The position numbers were made by a program, and so were the translations under genes. A stretch of DNA of 64,000 nucleotides, taken from positions 4,154,001 to 4,218,000 of the forward strand of contig NC_089391.1 in assembly GCF_003171515.1 (NCBI RefSeq), given 5' to 3'. Origin of the DNA: Pyrenophora tritici-repentis. Its lineage: Eukaryota; Ascomycota; Dothideomycetes; Pleosporales; Pleosporaceae. Positions 16,485 to 26,308 of the stretch are shown here, piece after piece. The notes beneath the pieces are model-generated. The model saw nothing but the letters and a program-made list of their open reading frames with translations, made no database searches and was not told the origin of the DNA. Each line of letters opens with the position of its first letter. The stretch's first letter is position 1.

Positions 16485-18191
16485 CTAGACACGACTAAGA
16501 GCGTGAAGTCGCATAACCAGCATATCTTGTTTGCCTGTGAGAGACTTAAACTTCCTGTGCATAGGCGGCTTGTTTGGGTGATCAAGGTGATAGCGCGTCA
16601 CAGTGTCAGCGGAGTCCGCGAGGTTCATGTATGGTTCCCATGAAGGATTGTCGGGGCCGTCGGGATAGTTTGCCCATCGTACCAAGTATTGGAGCAGGCC
16701 TTGGGTAGTCTTGCCCTTGCGACCGCGGGCGGCAGGATCCTTAAGCTTCTTATTAATGCGGCAGTCTTCGATTGCTTCGACAGTGTATTCAGTGTCGTCT
16801 TCCACTTCTGGGTCGAACTCCGCAGGGACCTCAGGATCTTGTGTTTGTCCAGTAAGTGGGTTGTCGTCAACCAAGTGTAAGAGCCATGGGTGGAAGACAT
16901 TGTGGATGCGCTTCATGTTAGCGGGAAGATCTAGCTCGTATGCGGTGTTGTTGATGGCGCGAACGATAGTAAAGGGACCGCGGTTCTTTAGGTCTAATGA
17001 CGCGGAGGGTCTTTTCGTCCGTAGGTTGCGAGTGTCCAGCATCACTTGGTCGCCGACTTTGAAAGCTGGTGCGGGTAGCCTTCCTTCATTGGCGTATTCT
17101 GCTTGTTTTGCTTGCGCCCATTGCATTGAAGCTCGCAGCTCGTCCTGCAGCGTTTTCATGCGATCCGCGAAAGCGTCAGCGTTGAGACGTTCTTGTTGCG
17201 CAGGCGCAGTCAAGGTCGCAGCGCCTGGCGCTGGCGCAGGGGGTTCAATGCCACTCCGTGGGTTGTATCCTTTAGTCGCGAAGAAAGGCGACTTGCCAGT
17301 TGTGCTGCTGGTGCTGGAGTTGGCTTCGAATTCAGCTATTGGCAGAAAAAGCGCCCAGTTATCCTGCTCGTAGTTGACATAGGCGCGTAGGTATTGCTTG
17401 AGGTAGGAGTTCGCGTTCTCGGTTTGTCCGTCAGTCTGGGGATGGTGAGCGGTCGAGAACTTCGGGCGTACACCCAGACGCTGGCATAGTCGCTTCCAAA
17501 AGTAAGAGACAAACTGCGCTCCACGGTCTGAGATAATCTCCTCAGGAAAGCCCTCTTCTCGCCAGATGTATTCGATAAAGGCTACCACAAGGGCGTCGGT
17601 GGTCATACTAGCCATTGGGATGAACTTCTTCTTCTTGGTGAGTCGGTCGACTACCACGAGGATGTCAGTGAACGTTTGACCGTTATGCCTGCAGGGCGGC
17701 AGGTGAGTGATGAAGTCTATAGAGATGCTGGACCAGTATTTGCTGGGGATTGGTAGCGGATGCAGCAGCCCATGCTTGCCTTCTCGGTATGCTTTGCTCC
17801 TCTTGCAAGTCAGACACGCGCGTACATATTGCGCGACGTCCGTGGTCATCCTAGGCCAGTAATACCATCGCGACAGCTTGGAGTATAACTCATGTTTGCC
17901 GCTGTGGCCACCGCAGACGCTCTTGTGGGCTTGTTCAATAACTTGGGTGCGAACGGCGCCGGCGGGGACGTAGACCTTGTTGCGCACATAGAGTAGTTCG
18001 TCGGTGATCTCGCAATCGCCAAGTTCCAGCCTGAGGTGCTCTTCTCCATGTATGAGTTTGAACGGCAGGCGTCGTAGGCCGTCCTTCTTGGCTTTGACGA
18101 TCGCCTGCAACACCTTATCATCCTTGTATGCTGCCTTGATATTGTCAAGCAGAGCATCAATAGTCAGCTCGTTGTTCGGTGGCGCGGGCAC
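16485..18191 (-). CDS. Gypsy-3 pol, integrase and chromodomain part (shifted frame)
   Basis: 568 codons that form the C-terminal part of pol. HHCC zinc module (HKSVCGGHSGKHELY... CLTCKRSK, about residues 88-135), integrase core with DFITHLPP, ISDRGAQF and HHPQTDGQTE (about 155-260), and a chromodomain-like end with QYLVRWANYP...PSWEPYMNL (about 490-530). It is in a different frame from the RT part. The same frame stays open and pol-like further upstream, to about 18320, so one indel near 18300-18330, probably in the GGAGAAAAC run, separates the halves. The ATG at 18191 is unlikely to be a natural start. Confidence 0.88.
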   Translation of the reverse strand: MPAPPNNELTIDALLDNIKAAYKDDKVLQAIVKAKKDGLRRLPFKLIHGEEHLRLELGDCEITDELLYVRNKVYVPAGAVRTQVIEQAHKSVCGGHSGKHELYSKLSRWYYWPRMTTDVAQYVRACLTCKRSKAYREGKHGLLHPLPIPSKYWSSISIDFITHLPPCRHNGQTFTDILVVVDRLTKKKKFIPMASMTTDALVVAFIEYIWREEGFPEEIISDRGAQFVSYFWKRLCQRLGVRPKFSTAHHPQTDGQTENANSYLKQYLRAYVNYEQDNWALFLPIAEFEANSSTSSTTGKSPFFATKGYNPRSGIEPPAPAPGAATLTAPAQQERLNADAFADRMKTLQDELRASMQWAQAKQAEYANEGRLPAPAFKVGDQVMLDTRNLRTKRPSASLDLKNRGPFTIVRAINNTAYELDLPANMKRIHNVFHPWLLHLVDDNPLTGQTQDPEVPAEFDPEVEDDTEYTVEAIEDCRINKKLKDPAARGRKGKTTQGLLQYLVRWANYPDGPDNPSWEPYMNLADSADTVTRYHLDHPNKPPMHRKFKSLTGKQDMLVMRLHALSRV

Positions 18192-20932
18192 ATTAATTGC
18201 GGCGGGCGTCTCGTTTGGTATCGCGGGCGCACTAGTTGCGGCGATTGGCGTTGTAATAGGCGAGATTGTAACGTTATCGGCTGCACAGAGCGATCTTTTG
18301 CTCGTGAGGTCATGGGAGACGCCGTTTTCTCCCCCTCAGGCTCGATGCCAGGCAGTGCGGCGAGGACGGCGTACCGTTCAGAGATGTTGTCTTCCTCGCT
18401 AAGTTGATACAGCATTTGCGCGACTGCGGGGATAGAGTCAGGAAGGGTGCGCTGTGTGATGAGATTTGCGAGGTAGACTGCATGGCGAGAACCTCCATCC
18501 TTGGCGATGTTGATGGTGCAGACGCGCGCTTCAGGATCGACTTGGTCAGGCTTGATGACTACCTGGAGTTGATGCCGACGGCGGATGTCGTCGGGTGACT
18601 CGGGTAGGTCGCCAGGACGCCTTGTCAAAGCGTCTGGCTTCGTGCCCTGCTTGCCTGGCCTGTACTTGATAATGAAGTTGAACTCTGCCATGAATTCCGC
18701 CCAACGGGCTTGGCGTCTGTTGAGGCGCTTTGTGGTCATAAAGGTCTGAAGGGCTTGATGGTCAGACAACACCATAATAGGATCATCAGTACCAGACAGC
18801 TCAAAGCGCCATTGCTCAAAGGCGTTGACAATAGCTAGGAGTTCCTTGTCGTATATCTCATAATTGCATTCCGCAGGGTTCATCTTGTGCGATAGGAAAG
18901 CAACTGGGCGGAGGACTCCTGTCGCGTCCTTCTGAGAGAGGATAGCTGCAGTAACGAAATCTGAGGCATCGGTTTCCAACCAAGTCTCTAGGTCAGGATC
19001 GAAGTGTGCAAGGACTCCTGCAGTCTTAAAGGCGTCCTTAAGTCGATGGAAAGCTTGTATAGCTTTGCTATCAGCGATGAGCGGGAACTGATGTCTCTGG
19101 TCCTTGCCTTCGCCATCCTTGCGCGTGAGTTCTGTCAAGGCTTTTGCGATGTAGGAGAAGCCTTTGATGAAGCGACGGTAGAAGTTGGCGAAACCAAGGA
19201 AAGACTGGACGTCTTTGACTGAGCGCGGTATTTGCCAGTCTAGTATAGTGGAGACCTTTTTTGGATCCATTTCGATGCCCTCTGTAGTGAGGATGAGGCC
19301 TAGGTACTTCACTTTCTTGACCTTGAATTTGCACTTCGTGGGATCAAGATGGAGGCCAGCGTCGCGTATCTTAGAGAGGACCTTGATGACGTCGGCTTCA
19401 TGAACTGACTCGTCATCGTCGCAGGTGTATATAAGGACGTCGTCGAGGTAAGCTGTACAGATATCGTCAAGGTACTCGCGGAGTGTCTCATTGATAAAGG
19501 TCTGGAAAGTGCCAGGCGCATTGCAGAGGCCGAAGGGCATGACAACGTATTCGTATAGCCCATACCGAGTGAGAAAGGCTGTCTTTTCTTCATCGCCTTC
19601 TTTGATCCGAACAGTGTTGAATGCAGCCACAACGTCGACAATCGTCATCCATCGTACCTTGGCCATGCGGGCCAGCGTTTCCTTGATGGAGGGTGGAGCG
19701 TTGCGGTTCTTCTTGGTGATGGCGTTGAGCTGACGGTAGTCAACGCAGATGCGAAGTCCGCCACCTGGTTTCTTGACAACTAAGACAGGTGACGCGTACG
19801 GAGATGTGGACGGTCGGATGAATCCGCGTCCGAGCATGTCGTCGATGTAGGCCTTGATGGCCCTGGTCTCCGTTCGTGTGAGCCCATAGATCTTAGGCTT
19901 GTGAATGCGTCCGTCGGTGTCAATCTCATGGTCAACGCCTTCGCGATGAGGTGCCAACTTCCCTGCTTGTATAGGACTGAACAAGTCTGGCATCTTGCTG
20001 TACAACCAGTCTGGCACCAGTTTGCGGATCTCCGCTTCCGTCATATGTGGACTCTCCATCTTGTTCATATAGTGGTCGTAGTCCTCTTGTGTGACGGCGG
20101 CGAGGCGGGCGATGTTGCGTTTGAAGGAGTCTAAATCGCAATCGTTATTGTCGTCTGGAGGGTCAGCAAGCTTCTCCCAGTCTTGTGGTTCGACCCAGAT
20201 GGCTTCGTCTGGGTTGTGCGCAGCCATGAGGTAGGCGGCCTTGGCGGTGATAATGCAGATCTCGCCCACGGGCGTGGTTTGCCGAGATTCTGAAAGTGAT
20301 GGAGTCTTGCCGTCGCCGTATACTGTCTCAGGGAGACCGTGGTCGAGACAACATGAAGTACAATGTGAAGAAGAGAACTTCATGCTCCGCGGTGAGAAGG
20401 TGAGACCGGGGTCGTGGTCTTCCAGCCAAGTCATACCAAGGATAAGATCAAAGTCTCCTACGTCAGCGACGAAGCACACGACTGGTGATAAGTGGCTGCC
20501 GTGTTTGACTTGGATTTCCACGGCTTCATTCAATGTATCAACAACCTTCCCATCCGCGAGAGAAAGCTGGATAGGTGAAGAGGTAGACATTATGGGCAGG
20601 CCCATGGCTTTAGCCCATCGCCTGTTCACAAAGGAAGCGCTAGCGCCTGTGTCGATAAGAGTAGTTGTCTTTTTCCATTCCTTAGAAGAAGTGAGGGTGT
20701 AGGAGTCGTAACGTAGTTGTTTAGTAGATCGAAGATGGCCCTTAACGGCGATCGCAGAGATGTAGTGGTCTTGGACGTCTTGTGAGTTGTCCTGATCTCC
20801 GACTTCTGGAGATAGTATCCTGGCGGCAGCGACCTTGAGACGGTTATGGTTTTCTCGCGTCTCGCGGTTCTGTTGTATGTCCTTGCGCCAGTCTAGCTCC
20901 TGAATGCGACTGTTATCAGGAGCGTCTAGTTT
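18164..20932 (-). CDS. Gypsy-3 pol, protease, RT and RNase H part
   Basis: The frame is open from the frameshift site (20932, -1 to gag) to 18164. A Gln/Asn/Arg-rich linker leads to the aspartic protease (TTLIDTGASASFVNRR, near 20630-20670; D-T-G present), then LGMTWLEDHDPG, then reverse transcriptase with YLDDVLIYT (about 19420-19480) and FGLCNAPGTFQ, then RNase H ([24 protein letters not shown]). The end (QLVRPRYQTRRPPQ) is out-of-frame sequence after the indel near 18300-18330. No ATG opens this frame near its 5' end, which fits expression only as Gag-Pol. Confidence 0.88.
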   Translation of the reverse strand, partial: KLDAPDNSRIQELDWRKDIQQNRETRENHNRLKVAAARILSPEVGDQDNSQDVQDHYISAIAVKGHLRSTKQLRYDSYTLTSSKEWKKTTTLIDTGASASFVNRRWAKAMGLPIMSTSSPIQLSLADGKVVDTLNEAVEIQVKHGSHLSPVVCFVADVGDFDLILGMTWLEDHDPGLTFSPRSMKFSSSHCTSCCLDHGLPETVYGDGKTPSLSESRQTTPVGEICIITAKAAYLMAAHNPDEAIWVEPQDWEKLADPPDDNNDCDLDSFKRNIARLAAVTQEDYDHYMNKMESPHMTEAEIRKLVPDWLYSKMPDLFSPIQAGKLAPHREGVDHEIDTDGRIHKPKIYGLTRTETRAIKAYIDDMLGRGFIRPSTSPYASPVLVVKKPGGGLRICVDYRQLNAITKKNRNAPPSIKETLARMAKVRWMTIVDVVAAFNTVRIKEGDEEKTAFLTRYGLYEYVVMPFGLCNAPGTFQTFINETLREYLDDICTAYLDDVLIYTCDDDESVHEADVIKVLSKIRDAGLHLDPTKCKFKVKKVKYLGLILTTEGIEMDPKKVSTILDWQIPRSVKDVQSFLGFANFYRRFIKGFSYIAKALTELTRKDGEGKDQRHQFPLIADSKAIQAFHRLKDAFKTAGVLAHFDPDLETWLETDASDFVTAAILSQKDATGVLRPVAFLSHKMNPAECNYEIYDKELLAIVNAFEQWRFELSGTDDPIMVLSDHQALQTFMTTKRLNRRQARWAEFMAEFNFIIKYRPGKQGTKPDALTRRPGDLPESPDDIRRRHQLQVVIKPDQVDPEARVCTINIAKDGGSRHAVYLANLITQRTLPDSIPAVAQMLYQLSEEDNISERYAVLAALPGIEPEGEKTASPMTSRAKDRSVQPITLQSRLLQRQSPQLVRPRYQTRRPPQLMCPRHRTTS

Positions 20933-20935
20933 TCC
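20887..20935 (-). promoter_or_regulatory. Gypsy-3 frameshift signal with possible pseudoknot
   Basis: GGAAAAC (20935-20929) precedes the gag stop TAG. After 5 nt comes a perfect 8-bp stem, GCTCCTGA (20923-20916) with TCAGGAGC (20903-20896), enclosing a 12-nt loop. CAGTC in that loop (20912-20908) can pair with GACTG (20893-20889) just downstream, giving an H-type pseudoknot. Pol lies in the -1 frame as required. Confidence 0.75.
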
Positions 20936-23307
20936 GAAACTGGCTCGCCCATGTCGTCCAACTCAGGCTCCTCTTCAGTGGAAGCATTAGAGTCGTCGTC
21001 TTCGGCGTCGAAGTCCGCTCCCATAGCATAGAGATGCATACTACTAAGCTTAGGCTTGATTTGGTCCCAGTCTAAGATTGCGCAACCCTTCTTATCGCGC
21101 GCCTGGTGACCAGTCTCGCCACAACGGAAGCAGACCTTAGCCTTAGCCATTGCGTCCTTCTGCCACTCTGTGCGCGTCGTAGTAGCTTCGCGATGTTGTC
21201 CTCGGCCAGAGCGAGCCTTTCGTGCAGGATTACGATCATTTGGGGAGCGCGTGCGCGGCTTGGTGCGAGGTTTGTCAGCAGCGGTCTTGCCTTGATTAAT
21301 CTGTTTCTGTGTTAGATCAGACTTGCGGGCGGCGTCAAGGAACTTGACAAGAGCATTCTCTTGCTCATCGTCAAAGGCGTGTGAGGCGGCGGCGGCGAGG
21401 CCAGGTCGCAGGAAAGCGCGAGCGTAGCCAATCATGGCGCTGTCTGGAAGCTTCACTAGGCGACACACGCTCATAAAGCGCCCACGCCAATCTGCAAAGG
21501 ATTCAGACGATCCCATCTTGAGAGAGCCATCAGCGAGTTGCGACTGTGCTTCTGAGACCTTCTCGTAGGTAGAGCGCGCGTAGTATGGGTCCAGTCCTTC
21601 AAGAAGGTCCAAGTAGTGTTCGAACTTGAGATCGTCAATATATTGCCATGCTGCGCCGTCCACCTTCATCTCCAAGTAGGCCAATTGCTTGTCTTCAGGC
21701 AGAGATTCGCACTTCTGGATGGCTGACCGACGCCACTTGTCGTAGTTCTTGGTATCATCGTTGCCTTTCCAGACTTCAATGTCGGGGAGCTTAAAGGAAA
21801 GGCTTAGACCTCCAACTGTGGACGCTGCCTGTTGTACTGATTGCTGGCCGTTGTATGGAGGAGGGATATATCGGTGAGGATCTTGGTTCAACGGATTCGC
21901 GCGATCTCGGCGGGAGCGGGAGCGCGATCTTGAGTGAGAGTCGCCGCGAGGGCGAGGCGCAGGCCGAGTAACAACAGGAGTGGCTTGTCGGCTAGGATAC
22001 GGGTTAGGTGATGCAGTGCGGCGATCTGTACGGCGCTCAGGTGACTCGTGTCGTCGGTTGCGCTGAGTAGATAGATGACTGTTACGACCGCGGTCCTCGC
22101 GACGCTGCAAGGTGTACGGGCGGAAGTTATGATCATATCGCTGAAGGCGCGCAACAACGTCATTGTACTCACGCTGTTGCTGAGTTAGAGAGGTCTCTAG
22201 CTTGCGGGTATTCTCAGTAGCTTGGACAAGTTGTTCTTCAAGTGCGCAGTTCTGGGCGACCACATCTTCGTAGTCGGCGTCGCGTTCTGCGCGCTGCTGG
22301 TGATAGCGGTCTGCGCGGGCGCGCTCTTCCTGGTGCTTCCTGAAGAACTCCTCGTACAGGCCGTGGAACTTAATGGACTGCGCTTCTTCGTGTTTCCAGT
22401 CCTCATACCAGTCTTGGTGAGTAGGGTTAGTGCAACCGGCGGTCTTGGAGGATGAAGGACGATAAAAGCGCTCGACCTCTAGCTTAAGCTCATTACGCTC
22501 TCGGTTGGTGTGTTCCAACTCAGCATTAGTAGTCTCAATAGTCTCAGTCAGCTTTGAGACTTCCTTCTCGTACCAGCTAAGCTTAGCTTCAGCCTTAGTG
22601 ATGCGAAGGCGTAAGCGGTTAACAGCGGCTTCGTGAGCTTCCTTGGTTATTGCATCGATGTTCGCGTCCAGGATAGGAGCGCAAGCAGCGGCGAACTTCA
22701 TGAGCTCAATAGCTAGAGAGCGCAGGAACGCGGTGTTTGAAGTGGCTAGCTCCAATAAGTCGTCGTCAGTGCAGACGGGGACTTGGAATTCTTCCAGGGG
22801 AGATTCTCGGCCTAGGTACAGCTCAAATTCATCCTCAGTCTCGTTTTGTACAATAGTGATGAACGTGAACTCAGAGTGAGTAATCTTGGCAGACAAGACG
22901 TTCTTGTTTCTGAGGGATTGGAGTCGACAACTGCCAACTATAACATCGTAGATGTCGGCAGGGTCGTGTGGTACCATTGTGGGCTCTTGGCTGTCTCCTT
23001 CTGTAACTGGAAGTGCGGGGTAGCCGAAGGTGCTTCGACGGCCTGGTTCGGATCGACGAACAGGCTCATGCTTAGGAGCGGGGCCTTGGCTAATAGTTTG
23101 TTGGGTGTCGGATGCAGTATCCTTAGGTCGCTCGCGGCTGGAGTCTTGGCTGCGGGGGGTCGCGGGCGCTTTGTCTTTGCGCTTCTTGCGGCCAATAGGG
23201 AAGTCAGTCACGCTGGGCTGTGGAGGAGGCTGCATGTCGCTAGATCGGCGGGGGTGGCGGCCGCCGGTAGAGACGTTGTCGCTAATGGCGTTGATAGTTC
23301 TAAACAT
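20926..23307 (-). CDS. Gypsy-3 gag
   Basis: 793 codons from ATG 23307-23305. The N-terminus is basic and disordered. Two coiled-coil regions lie at about residues 225-285 (NRLRLRITKAEAKLSWYEKE) and 330-400 (RADRYHQQRAERDADYED). An Arg/Ser-rich segment follows (SHSRSRSRSRRD, about 460-475), then the capsid region (about 520-690, KWRRSAIQKCESLPEDKQ, WRGRFMSVCRL), then a zinc knuckle CX2CX4HX7C (CFRCGETGHQARDKKGC), whose last spacing is longer than the usual X4. It ends PVSEN then TAG at the frameshift site. Intact. Confidence 0.88.
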   Translation of the reverse strand: MFRTINAISDNVSTGGRHPRRSSDMQPPPQPSVTDFPIGRKKRKDKAPATPRSQDSSRERPKDTASDTQQTISQGPAPKHEPVRRSEPGRRSTFGYPALPVTEGDSQEPTMVPHDPADIYDVIVGSCRLQSLRNKNVLSAKITHSEFTFITIVQNETEDEFELYLGRESPLEEFQVPVCTDDDLLELATSNTAFLRSLAIELMKFAAACAPILDANIDAITKEAHEAAVNRLRLRITKAEAKLSWYEKEVSKLTETIETTNAELEHTNRERNELKLEVERFYRPSSSKTAGCTNPTHQDWYEDWKHEEAQSIKFHGLYEEFFRKHQEERARADRYHQQRAERDADYEDVVAQNCALEEQLVQATENTRKLETSLTQQQREYNDVVARLQRYDHNFRPYTLQRREDRGRNSHLSTQRNRRHESPERRTDRRTASPNPYPSRQATPVVTRPAPRPRGDSHSRSRSRSRRDRANPLNQDPHRYIPPPYNGQQSVQQAASTVGGLSLSFKLPDIEVWKGNDDTKNYDKWRRSAIQKCESLPEDKQLAYLEMKVDGAAWQYIDDLKFEHYLDLLEGLDPYYARSTYEKVSEAQSQLADGSLKMGSSESFADWRGRFMSVCRLVKLPDSAMIGYARAFLRPGLAAAASHAFDDEQENALVKFLDAARKSDLTQKQINQGKTAADKPRTKPRTRSPNDRNPARKARSGRGQHREATTTRTEWQKDAMAKAKVCFRCGETGHQARDKKGCAILDWDQIKPKLSSMHLYAMGADFDAEDDDSNASTEEEPELDDMGEPVSEN

Positions 23308-23853
23308 TTAAGGTGTTGGGTGTGGTTAATGTAGGTGGAGAAAGAGAGTGGTTATGATTGTGAGAGAGTGCGTCAAATGTGGGCGGGGAGCACAGCTGAT
23401 TATTTGCTGTCACACTCCTGACTCCTTGCTCGAAGTAAAGCGGTGAGCCAAACCGTCTACCAGTCACCAAGGTGATGCGATACCGTCGCAATCGTTCCAG
23501 TGCAATCGCGATACTCTCAATCGCGACGCGGTACTGGCAACGTCCTTCGATGATGGGCTTCTAGCACAACACGCCTTCCGCTGTCAGCACAATAGCTTGT
23601 ATCGCGCGCGTACGAGGGCCAATGACAATTGAGTTCCACTCCGCAGTCGTATAACAGAGCCTCAAAGTCCCAGTTGGCGGCGCGCGAGCTATCCTGATGC
23701 GGGTCTGTGACCGAAGATGGGGGACGAGTTGTCGCCGTCTCAGCCGCGGGGTTGCGGGGTTGCTGTCACGAGCAATACTGATTGCGCGCTGAGTTCTTCG
23801 GTGCGGTCACTTTCCGCGCGTGTCCTAGGTACCGTATGGTAGACGCAATATAG
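23308..23853 (-). other. Gypsy-3 5' leader
   Basis: About 546 bp between the 5' LTR and gag, GC-normal and not RIP-mutated. No ORF of note and no TGG-type primer site beside the LTR (minus-strand CTATATTGCGTCTACC). Confidence 0.6.
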
Positions 23854-24024
23854 TGTGAGGGACGTCAATAGTTGAGATGACCGTATCTGTATTAAGTACT
23901 AAGTGAGATATTGCGTGCAGGTTCGAAGACCTGCGCGGGTCGAACTTTGGTGTTCGGCTGTGGCCTTCGCTTAAAGCGCACGGGCCACCTCGCTTACTAG
24001 AGGTCGCGGGTTTGATCCATGACA
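23854..24024 (-). repeat. Gypsy-3 5' LTR
   Basis: 171 bp, partner of 15930-16100. Confidence 0.95.
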
Positions 24025-24029
24025 TCTAC

Positions 24030-24446
24030 AATCAATGCGTGCATACCTCTAGGTGTATTTCTACCCCCTAGTTAATTATCTAGATCTTTACTTCTGCCTT
24101 ATCTACGCCTAATAGGTATATAGTAATAGACTATATTAGGCTCTAGCTAATGTCCCTAAAGTGTCCTACTAGTTCTTTATATAGGCATACTTAATCTAAT
24201 ATCTAGATCCCCTGTTAGCGTAGTCGCCCTTAAGGAAGATCCTACTAATGCGCGTAGACGTCTACGACGTCTCGTGACTTAAGTAACTAATAATTCTTAA
24301 GTAGTTATTCCCTCTTAATTATCTGCGTTAGTAGATATAAGTTAGGTAGGAGATTTATTAAGTTACGTTAAGCGCTCTAGCCCTTTGCTACGTAATTAAG
24401 TAACAACTAGACTACCTATATCTAGATCTCTAATTCTACTAGGTTA
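24030..24446 (-). repeat. RIP-mutated Copia-like relic
   Basis: No intact gene. About 400 bp align by eye with 49500-50098, and 15876-15929 aligns with 49449-49500, so this is one old repeat split by Gypsy-3. Neighbouring pieces of similar composition encode decayed Copia pol on the minus strand. Confidence 0.6.
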
Positions 24447-26290
24447 ACGTGTTGTACAAGCGAGTGGGCCAGACAAGCGAGTGGGCCACCCCACCAACTT
24501 TCGCATCTTCAAAGCGATTTAACTCAACAACGCGATTATACAAACTATAGATATATATAGAGTAGATTAAGTAGTATCTAACTATCCTTTTTGCACGTAC
24601 GTAAGTCATGCCCAGTCTCTTTACACCTACTGCAGCGCCTTTGAGCGCGCTGGCTAAGGCCTAATCGCGCTCCTCCTTGACGCTCTTCACAAGCAATCTG
24701 CTGGTCAGCCTCATTTTGAGCTAGTATATCCTCTGCAGCTCCCTTTGTTAAGACTCCACGCTGCTGTAGTCTCTTTTTCTTGCGCTGCCTACGCGCTGAC
24801 GCTGCCTTGTTGGCTCTCTCAAGGCTGGTGATCCGATCGCGCATCAGCTCAGCCGAGAGCATCATCACCTCAGCTCCCTTCTTGAGCTGGTTAATCGCCT
24901 CAATAATCGAAGCTGGTGATGAGCTCTTATGCCGGCGCACGCGCTCGCGTATTAGACTTGATTGAGACTCAAGCTCACGTACGTTGCTCGGCGTACGAGC
25001 CTCCCAGGGAGCCTCTGGTAGAGCAGCTGGAGTAGGCGTACGCAGCTGCACATCGAGCTTTGATAGAACAGCATCTGGCTGTAGAGGAACAAGGCCTGCG
25101 CCGCGGAAAGATGATTGGATATTGGCTGGCGTGAACGCTCGATCAAATGCTGCTTTGAAGGCCGGCAGGAACTCAAGCTTGGTGATGTGGTTGATGTGGT
25201 GGCGGATCAGGCTCTCCACCTCACGGCTGTACGCCCGCTTCAATGGCGAGAAGCAGCCAACATCAAGCGGCTGGAGTAGGTGAGATGAATGAGGTGGCAT
25301 ACAGAGCGTGTAGATGTTGTTCTCCTTGCAGAGCTCTTGAAACTCAAGCGACTGGTGGCTCTCATGGCCATCAAGGACAAGCAGGCGACGCGCGCCTACA
25401 ACACGAGCCTTTGTGTAAGCGTTGAAGTGCTTTAGCCACTCAACTCCTAGCTTATTGTTGGTCCAGCCATTGTCGCTGACTGCGATCGCCCAGTCGCGTG
25501 GGAGGTCCTCATACCAAGCAGATAGGTGATACTGGCCAGCAAAGATGAGGAACGGTGGGACTGACCAGCCAGCTGCGTTGATCGCAGCGATCAACGTCAC
25601 CCACTCGCGATTGCCTGGCTGGATAGTCTTTGGCCTGCCTCTCCTTTCTGACGCTGTCACGACAAGCTGAGTTGTAATCTTGCCCATCATAAAGCCAGTT
25701 TCGTCAAAGTTGTAGACATCCTCATCGCAGATGCCGTACTTGGCCTTCGTCTGCTCTACCAGCTCAAACCAGCTCTTGATTAGTACAGGATCCTCACACA
25801 GAGCTCGCTGCCTATCGTACGCTCGATTGAAACGCGTCGTGAGACTATCTGTACGCTTGACAAAGTTGGCTGGCCAGTGGATACCAACCTGGCCAGCGCC
25901 ACGTGCAGCCAGCAGCTTATCAGCCATATCACGTACAGCTTCGTACGTAGGCGCAAATCCACGCTGATCTAAGCTAAGTATATGGTTAACAATCACCTCC
26001 TCTTCTCTCTGTGTGAGCTTCCTTGAGTTGGGCTGGCAATCGCGTCGGGCAGGCTTTCCAGCGCGTCGGCGCGTAAGCGTCATTCGGGAGACTTCGAACG
26101 TCCGCGCGGCATCTCTATGAGACTGAATTTGATTCTGGTTAAGAGCTGAAACTGCCGTGTGTATATCATCTTCATAAGAAGCTTTTTGGGATTGTTTTGG
26201 TAGAGGCATTGCGTGCAAAGGTGAGGTGGGTGATCAAAGTTGGTGGGGTGGCCCACTCGCTTGTCTGGCCCACTCGCTTGTACAACACGT
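24447..26290 (-). mobile_element. Intact pogo/Fot-type transposon pogo-1
   Basis: Perfect 55-bp terminal inverted repeats beginning ACGTGTTGTACAAGCGAG, flanked by TA (24445-24446, 26291-26292). Each TIR holds two tandem copies of a 17-bp unit with core CAAGCGAGTGGGCC. Length 1844 bp with one transposase gene. Confidence 0.95.
24578..26209 (-). CDS. pogo-1 transposase (DDE, Tc1-mariner superfamily)
   Basis: 543 codons from ATG 26209-26207; TTG codons upstream keep the frame open a little further. N-terminal helix-turn-helix DNA binding ([20 protein letters not shown], about residues 35-55) and a second CENP-B-like HTH ([15 protein letters not shown], about 65-120). The catalytic core has D1 in NFDETGF, D2 in [10 protein letters not shown] and D3 in [13 protein letters not shown], 35 residues after D2 (DD35D). 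A coiled tail is followed by a C-terminal CCHC zinc knuckle ([16 protein letters not shown]2CX4HX4C). All key residues are present and the TIRs are intact, so it could be active. It would bind the subterminal repeats and integrate at TA. Confidence 0.93.
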   Translation of the reverse strand: MPLPKQSQKASYEDDIHTAVSALNQNQIQSHRDAARTFEVSRMTLTRRRAGKPARRDCQPNSRKLTQREEEVIVNHILSLDQRGFAPTYEAVRDMADKLLAARGAGQVGIHWPANFVKRTDSLTTRFNRAYDRQRALCEDPVLIKSWFELVEQTKAKYGICDEDVYNFDETGFMMGKITTQLVVTASERRGRPKTIQPGNREWVTLIAAINAAGWSVPPFLIFAGQYHLSAWYEDLPRDWAIAVSDNGWTNNKLGVEWLKHFNAYTKARVVGARRLLVLDGHESHQSLEFQELCKENNIYTLCMPPHSSHLLQPLDVGCFSPLKRAYSREVESLIRHHINHITKLEFLPAFKAAFDRAFTPANIQSSFRGAGLVPLQPDAVLSKLDVQLRTPTPAALPEAPWEARTPSNVRELESQSSLIRERVRRHKSSSPASIIEAINQLKKGAEVMMLSAELMRDRITSLERANKAASARRQRKKKRLQQRGVLTKGAAEDILAQNEADQQIACEERQGGARLGLSQRAQRRCSRCKETGHDLRTCKKDS

Positions 26291-26308
26291 TAACATATTT
26301 ACTATTAG

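Larger units (their letters stand above)
15930..24024 (-). mobile_element. Complete Ty3/Gypsy retrotransposon Gypsy-3
   Basis: Two 171-bp LTRs that look identical by eye (15930-16100, 23854-24024), TSD tctac (15925-15929, 24025-24029), minus-strand purine tract GGGGGGGTAG at the 3' LTR, gag and pol. It interrupts an old relic whose uninterrupted version is at about 49449-50098. Confidence 0.96.

Noticed and set aside
16711..17373. Plus-strand ORF of 220 codons
   Set aside because: Shadow of the Gypsy-3 integrase on the other strand.
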